From NCBI GenBank assembly GCA_963922205.1, contig CAWUHX010000043.1:1054001-1118000 (forward strand): a stretch of 64,000 nt of DNA, given 5' to 3'. This DNA is from Romanomermis culicivorax (lineage: Eukaryota; Nematoda; Enoplea; Mermithida; Mermithidae). This document shows positions 59,301 to 64,000 of this stretch, one piece after another. The first letter of the stretch is position 1, and the number at the start of each line of letters is the position of its first letter. Under the pieces are notes generated by a model. That model did no database searches. It worked only from the letters and a program-made list of their open reading frames with translations, and had not been told where the DNA came from. The translations under genes and the position numbers were made by a program.

Positions 59301-62300
59301 GATATATTTAGGATCGTTTTATTTAAGCTCAGATGTACACATCTTTCAGGCTTTCGTGGAAAGTAATCCCAGGATGAAATGGTGTCCTTATCCGGGTTGC
59401 ACGAACGCCATACGCCTGCCAGATTTGAATCAACAGCAGACGCCAGTCTATCTGCGAGCTTTTCCCAAAATTCAACCACCACCACCGTCGTCTCGATCAG
59501 TTACCTGTCCCAACGGACATGCATTTTGTTGGGATTGTTTAGCTGAAGGTCACGAACCGACTAGTTGCGATAAATGGAAAGAATGGCACGATAAAATCGC
59601 CGAAATAAAGCCGGAAGAATGTAAGCTTTACTTTTAATAACGGTTTCACTCACAAAACTAACGGAAAATACATTTTGACCGGAATCATTGTTTGTATATT
59701 GGATTTGATACTTAATTTTCAGAATGAAAGAAGTTGTTTGGAAGTTTATCGAACATCAGTATACCAAACATGAAAACGCGACTTTTAAAAAGCTAAACTT
59801 TAAAACTTAGCCTAAAATAACTTACCGTTTAATTATCCGAATTCCTTCGAACCCGTATTTCAGTGAAAGATACTTCCACGAGCAGCGAAATGGCGGCGAA
59901 TTGTCTTTGGCTTGTTACGAATTCTAAACCATGTCCAAAATGTAAATCTCCTATACAGAAAAACGACGGATGCAATCATATGAAATGTTCGAAGGTGAGT
60001 TTCTAGATTTTAATGCAACTATAGGTTTTTTTCAGTTCTCTTCTTTTCTTTTTCAGTGCAAACACGACTTTTGTTGGGTTTGTTTGGGACCCTGGAAAAA
60101 ACATAGTACCGAAACAGGCGGCTATTTTCGGTGCAATAGATACGACGATTCACGAAAAATTGACGAAAAAACCGAACAGGCTATCGCAGAGGTTAGTTGT
60201 CTGCAGCTTACGTCAATTAAGTTTTTTGGAAATGCAGCAATTTCATATTTTCGGACCATGAACAACAATATATTAACTTGCTAGCTGGAGGAAAAGACTT
60301 GTAGTTTGATATTAGAAGTCGTTTTTAGGCCAAAGAACAATCGAAGAAGACTTACGAATTGAACCGTTTTGTACATTATTATTCGAGATATAAGAATCAT
60401 TTGAATAGTTTCGAGGTTATGGAAATCGAAAAAAGTTTTGAAACTGTTTTTTATCATCCTTTCAATTTTTACATGCAGCTTGAAAAACCATTAATCGGTA
60501 CTATAAACGACCGCATAACTTCGATCTCTAAATTGGCACCTATTAATAGTTCTGACGGTATGGCTAAGCGCGACTCGAGCAAAAGCATCCGTTTTGCTGA
60601 TTCTAATTTTTAAGGTCAAAGCAGCGACTTTTCTTTTGTCAAGGATTCTATTAGCGAGCTTCTACGATCACGAAAAGTCCTTAGCTCGTCGTACGCTTAC
60701 GGTTACTTCTTGAAGGATTGCGGCTACAATAAGACGATTTTCGAATATTTGCAAGTTAGTAAAATTCAAGACGTAAATTTCGGGTCAGTATGTTCTGATA
60801 TTTTGTATCCTGCGATGCCAATTTCAAGAAACCCCAATTTTTTATTCTGGATTATTTCGAAATGATGAATTCTATCATCCATAGAATGAGCTCGAAGTAT
60901 CCGTCGAAGCATTATCCGGTCTAGTCGGGCGTCAATATTTACGCGGATCGAAACTTCGTATCGTACAGACCACTCAAATGGTAGCTGGTCGACGATACCG
61001 ATTTTTATTGTGTATAATGAGAGGACTATTACCTCCCGAAACCCCGCCGGGTTTACGGAAAAACCGGAAACGCGGATTGCCTGCTATTTTAGGATTGGAT
61101 AAAGATGAAGTGAGATTATTTCATCATTTTATAGGTATGTGTAAAAAACTTTATTCTGTGACGTTTATTGACGTCATTGGAATTTTGGAATTTGAACTTT
61201 TTGGAATTAGCCTAACAATGAGTGTGTCCATTTTTAGGCTTTCAGTTTATTGTTTCTAATTTCACCTGAACAGGGAAGGTGTGGAATATTTACATCATCG
61301 TTTTTTCAATGCAATAGACCGCTTTTGGACCCCAGAGTAAAAAAATTTAAAACCAGATCATCCAAATTTAGCGTATTAGATAATCATAATACATTTCGGG
61401 AACTAGATTTTCGATTCTACTGGTACATCATATTTATCAAATGCATGCATTCTAGTTGAAAAATTAACAAAATTTATAGGATGACTGGAGTAAAAGCGGT
61501 CTCCCGAAAATCGACGACTATGATCCTCTTAGACCTTGGATAAGAGACGCTCGCGGCAAACATCACAACTTGTTAGCCATACTTGATTGGCCAGAGGAAG
61601 ACAGCGATGAAGAATCTTCCGATATGTCTCACTCCAAGTCTTCGATGTTAACTACTCCTGAAAGTATGCGTAAATTGAAGTGTAGTTGTTCCAAAAATCC
61701 ACTGTTTGAACACCGTGTGAGATGGCCTATTAGCGTTCAACTGAAATGAACTTATAACTTAATTAAGTTTGTCCGTTTTCCTTCTAAATATTTCTGATGA
61801 TGTTAACTCCTTGATCTTTTAGCTTTTGACGTGTTTTGATGAGTGAATTTTCAAGAAAATAAGCCGTCGAAAAACAGGAAATTCGATTAAAAATTGATTT
61901 TAAATCCGCTACTGCAACTAATACAGTAAATAAGAATTGCCTGGGACCAATTGCACTAAACAAGATGATTGCAATTTTGAGATAATCGCGTAGTGTTTTG
62001 CCGAATAAAACATATGAGAAAAGTTGGAGATTATCTTGAGCTCGCGATTGCTTTGTTTAATGCAACCGGCCCTTGGCATGTGAATCGGTTTAAGAAGATC
62101 AAGGTGATCGGATCTTACTGCTCGTTAAGTTTCAAATTTACGTATTTTTCTGTCTGTTCCATCATTATTGCTGCCATATATGCACATCAGGGTATACATG
62201 TAGACTGTGCATTTACTGCAGTCTTACTGATGTTTACTATACAACAATTTTTGACCATGCTAAATTTGCTGTAGGCCAATTTTTTCCTGGTAAAGTTTTT

Positions 62301-64000
62301 CTGTAGGTGGATTTTCTGCCACAACAGTCTACTATACACAAATTCTTGACCACGAAAGATTTGCTATGGGCCAATTTTTGCCATAAGGCTTATTATACAT
62401 CAATTTATGGCCATGTAAGATTTGCAACAGGCTACAGGCCAACTTTTGTCATGCGAAGTTTGATACGGGCGCAAACACATACAGTTCATTTGCAATGATC
62501 TCATGTTAAAAAATCTGTCTGTCTTTCGGAAAAAAATTACTAAATATTCTCAATTTGGGCCTCATTATACCCATTGAAACCCACGATCGTTGACATGTAT
62601 GATTCCAGCCGCTTGCTCCCGATCTGGTTGCAACAGAAAACGCGCCCAAAATCCGCGGACTGGGGAATTCCACCGTTATTGTAGTCTGAAATGTCAGTAT
62701 AACGATTCTGGAGCTACCGATGCTGCTTTGCGTTTTGCATGCGGCCAATCAGTTGCAGTAGGGACGTCGTCATCCGCTCGTCGTAAATACAACGTCGACT
62801 TAATGATCGCGCTGCAAATGTCGCGGTTACAGTTGTTGCAAGAATTGAAAACGTTGTCGCGCGACCAGTAATTTTTTTTACTTTTTCTAAATTCACTGAT
62901 TAGCCCTGCCCAGCCCATCGAAGTCCACTGCAAGTAATATCAAAAAAAAGTGTGTCCTTTCTCAGGTTTCAATAATCGTAGCAGTGTTACGTAGCCCTGA
63001 CGACCCTTAGTCCCATCGGCGGAAAAAAATCTAAAATTTAAAGTTATTGGCACAGCAGACATTCTCCCCTAAAATTTGGCCAACCAGCCACACCTTCCCC
63101 TGATAGAACCTATTTTCCACCATTGCTTACTTTTTAGGCGTTGCTATTTAGTGGATTGTAACCGCTACTTTTTAAAGTCATTATTTACTTCATTCACCTG
63201 CAAAGTCCGTGAACAAAAAATGCTATTTAGCTCTATGTACATCTTTCTGCATAAATTCTATTCAATCAGTGACTCGTCGTTCTTTACATATACGTTTTCG
63301 GCTGAAATATTCTAATTTTCGAATTGTTTATGTTTTTGGCTCCTGATATCTTCTCGAAGACAATTACAGCATCATCATTTTTATACAGATCACATTTGGC
63401 ATGTTTATTCCATATTCAAATATGGAAAGACATTTTCTTGAAAAATTGAAAATTTTCTATAAATCCATCAGAAAACGACTTTCGAAAAACCAAAAATACA
63501 CTGGTTTCGCATTAGCGTCTTGACGACATTATACCGAACTAATTTTGCATTTGGGTACAAAATGTCTGAACGTGATATCCGTTCGCGTTACTTTAGTGTG
63601 TCTACTTATGTGTATATATGTCATTTCTTATGAACGAAACTTTTAAGGAATGATTCAGAAACATCCCGTACGTCGAGATTTTCGGTCGATGATCAGTTGG
63701 GTATGTCTCTTACCGTTTCGTGATTTTTTATGACAAATTTTTGTTAATAAATCCATCCAAAATAATTTTCGGCCGTGTCGAGGTTATTGGAGGCGATATT
63801 TGGATTCTACAGTTTAAAAAATATTCTATTTCATTCCGAGCTCTAAAGTTTCAAATTTCGATAATTTTAACTATTCAGACGAGGACGACGAAGATGCTGA
63901 TCTCCAATTGGCTATTGAACGTTCCGTACTCGATATTACTCATTGTTCTGCACCAAACCTATCCTTCGAAAGCCCTTGTTGTTCAACTCACGACCCAATA
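50817..64000 (+). CDS. ANKIB1: ANKIB1-type RBR E3 ubiquitin ligase (22 exons, continues past the window)
   Basis: Exons: 50817-51004, 55290-55497, 55656-55712, 55781-55906, 55968-56018, 56230-56347, 58186-58371, 58432-58520, 58621-58709, 58768-58912, 59350-59620, 59864-59994, 60057-60191, 60329-60415, 60479-60557, 60615-60754, 60885-61134, 61279-61336, 61480-61663, 62609-62867, 63648-63700, 63879 to the edge. All junctions are GT-AG and in phase except 61336/61480. About 1,008 residues are visible; vertebrate ANKIB1 has about 1,090. Order of parts: [12 protein letters not shown] start like ANKIB1, ankyrin repeats, RING1-IBR-RING2, Ariadne-like region, Cys-rich exon, ubiquitin-interacting motif. 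RBR ligases take ubiquitin from an E2 onto a RING2 cysteine and pass it to the substrate. The substrate here is unknown. The start ATG at 50817 is chosen because MGN plus the following residues match the family. Confidence 0.93.
52420..52474. other. Perfect 24-base-pair hairpin
   Basis: CCTGCATGAAGGAAATTCAG plus CGAA (52420-52443) is followed by the 7-base loop AAAATAA and its exact reverse complement (52451-52474). It lies in the third-level element. Confidence 0.8.
52602..53034. mobile_element. Innermost miniature element, CATACATG family, copy 1
   Basis: Ends CATATACATGG and (reverse complement) CATACATGTAACGG. Flanked by a perfect 8-base duplication GTTATAGA (52594-52601 and 53035-53042). 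Shares interior words GACCATATGGCTAGCCATTG, GGGCGCTTCGCGCCATG and AAAAAAGTCGTCCGAC with 57266-57659. Short C runs occur near both ends. Confidence 0.8.
54374..54532. mobile_element. Possible small inverted-repeat element
   Basis: CTGATTGGTCGAAAAATGTA at the left and TACATTTTTCCGACCAATCA at the right are inverted copies with few differences. Nothing coding lies between. No target duplication was established. Confidence 0.4.
56737..57147. mobile_element. CATACATG-family miniature element, inverted diverged copy
   Basis: The reverse complement of this stretch aligns with 57266-57659: AATTGGGGGAAAGTGCC, CATATGGCTAGC, and a left end with GGAACCTTGAGGTC. It lies in ANKIB1 intron 6. Confidence 0.6.
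57266..57659. mobile_element. CATACATG-family miniature element, copy 2
   Basis: Ends CATACATGTAATTGGGG and (reverse complement) CATACATGTAACGGGG. The interior matches 52602-53034 throughout. Target duplication is not clear. It lies in ANKIB1 intron 6. Confidence 0.75.
57683..58106 (-). other. Coding-like antisense stretch in ANKIB1 intron 6
   Basis: Two overlapping minus-strand frames (58106-57900 and 57973-57683) have balanced, charged composition unlike the AT-derived ORFs elsewhere, with segments such as [16 protein letters not shown] and [18 protein letters not shown] frame change or small intron would be needed to join them. No family is recognised. It could be a nested gene, a retrocopy or chance. 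Confidence 0.3.
58186..60191 (+). CDS. ANKIB1: ANKIB1 part 2: RING1-IBR-RING2 catalytic core (exons 7-13)
   Basis: Exon 7 opens [15 protein letters not shown], the pre-RING helix. RING1 starts at exon 9 with CGIC, then [10 protein letters not shown], and continues in exon 10 with INCPAFDC. The IBR in exon 11 has [19 protein letters not shown] and the histidine/cysteine pair HEPTSC. RING2 in exons 12-13 has [20 protein letters not shown] then [13 protein letters not shown]. The cysteine of GCNHM (about residue 546) corresponds to the catalytic Cys of RBR ligases and is present. Intron 7 (58372-58431, 60 bases) is also open in frame, so it could be retained as a hydrophobic insert; splicing fits the family better. 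The exon 9/10 junction uses the acceptor at 58767, because the earlier TTTGCAG acceptor leads to a stop. Confidence 0.92.
60329..61663 (+). CDS. ANKIB1: ANKIB1 part 3: Ariadne-like helical region (exons 14-19)
   Basis: Exon 14 reads [20 protein letters not shown], matching the start of the ANKIB1 Ariadne-type domain. Exons 15-17 follow with [37 protein letters not shown] and a basic [18 protein letters not shown]. Exon 18 has [16 protein letters not shown], and exon 19 has [20 protein letters not shown] and [20 protein letters not shown]. Introns 14 (63 bases) and 15 (57 bases) can be read through in part, which hides the exons. Exon 18 ends CCAGA|GTAAAA and exon 19 begins GATGACTGG; joined, these are out of frame by one base. 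Exon 19 also reads on in frame for 28 codons to a TGA at 61747-61749 if its donor is not used. Confidence 0.85.
62020..62500. repeat. Degenerate tandem repeat in ANKIB1 intron 19
   Basis: Words such as CTATACACAAATTCTTGACCA, TATGGCCATGTAAGATTTGC and AGGCCAATTTTT recur about four times at roughly 60-70 base spacing (first 20 bases of each compared). No coding evidence. Confidence 0.45.
62609..64000 (+). CDS. ANKIB1: ANKIB1 part 4: Cys-rich exon and ubiquitin-interacting motif (exons 20-22)
   Basis: Exon 20 (phase 1 in, phase 2 out) encodes [17 protein letters not shown] followed by HRYCSLKC, a compact possible zinc-binding Cys set, then an Ala/Ser-rich part and [20 protein letters not shown]. 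Exon 21 (53 bases) is Ser/Thr-rich. Exon 22 encodes [19 protein letters not shown], an acidic patch plus L-x-x-A-I-x-x-S that is a textbook ubiquitin-interacting motif, as found near the end of ANKIB1. Phases join exactly: 1, 2, 1. The reading frame is open at the window edge. Use of exon 20 in the mature transcript is inferred from phase and coding quality alone. Confidence 0.8.
62868..63647. other. ANKIB1 intron 20, nothing else seen
   Basis: Ordinary intronic sequence between exon 20 and exon 21, with a GTAATT donor and a CTTTTAAG acceptor. Confidence 0.6.

Noticed and set aside
59180-59485. 101-residue minus-strand ORF
   Set aside because: Antisense shadow of ANKIB1 exon 11.

Overview
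This is a eukaryotic, AT-rich, repeat-laden genomic window. It contains two recognisable animal genes: an ANKIB1-type RBR ubiquitin ligase on the + strand from about 50.8 kb to the right edge, and the last exon of an RRP12-type ribosome-biogenesis protein on the - strand at 39 kb. Short GT-AG introns (often 57-80 bases), solo LTRs, many small elements with 8-base target duplications and several unrelated satellites suggest an invertebrate metazoan. The species cannot be named from the sequence.

Layout. 0.37-12.2 kb: a direct tandem duplication of about 6.3 kb. Each copy holds a six-exon - strand gene with identical exon lengths and phases, encoding a two-domain protein with a faint galectin-like pattern, followed by kilobases of A/T low-complexity DNA. 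12.2-14.0 kb: an LTR-like GC-rich fragment and a broken gag-like gene. 14.7-15.3 kb: a solo LTR. 15.3-24.5 and 27.5-34.9 kb: two diverged copies of one ancient segment. Each carries a small two-exon gene for a secreted cysteine-rich peptide (64 and 62 residues), then a TTATAACATATCCCATG-type minisatellite, then a longer-period satellite (105/91-base units in one copy, 77-base units in the other). Between them are Ty3/gypsy pol remnants, a tRNA-like sequence and a second solo LTR. A miniature LTR retrotransposon with a tRNA-like sequence in each LTR sits at 31.9-32.4 kb. 35-37 kb: a 79-base satellite arranged as 316-base higher-order units. 37.6-38.3 kb: an inverted relative of the 12.3 kb LTR-like fragment. 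39.0-39.4 kb: the RRP12 exon. 39.4-44.6 kb: a degenerate AT satellite of about 160-180 bases. 45.75-45.85 kb: a 100-N assembly gap. 46-50.8 kb: intergenic DNA with foldback and hAT-like miniature elements.

50.8-64.0 kb: ANKIB1. Twenty-two exons can be placed by homology and splice phase; they run through ankyrin repeats, RING1-IBR-RING2, an Ariadne-type helical region, a Cys-rich exon and a ubiquitin-interacting motif, and the gene continues past the window. Intron 1 holds elements nested up to four deep. All but one of the internal splice junctions agree in phase; the exception looks like a one-base loss at a splice donor.

The peptide genes, the galectin-like genes and the exon structures here are read by eye from splice signals and phase. 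No search or expression data were available.
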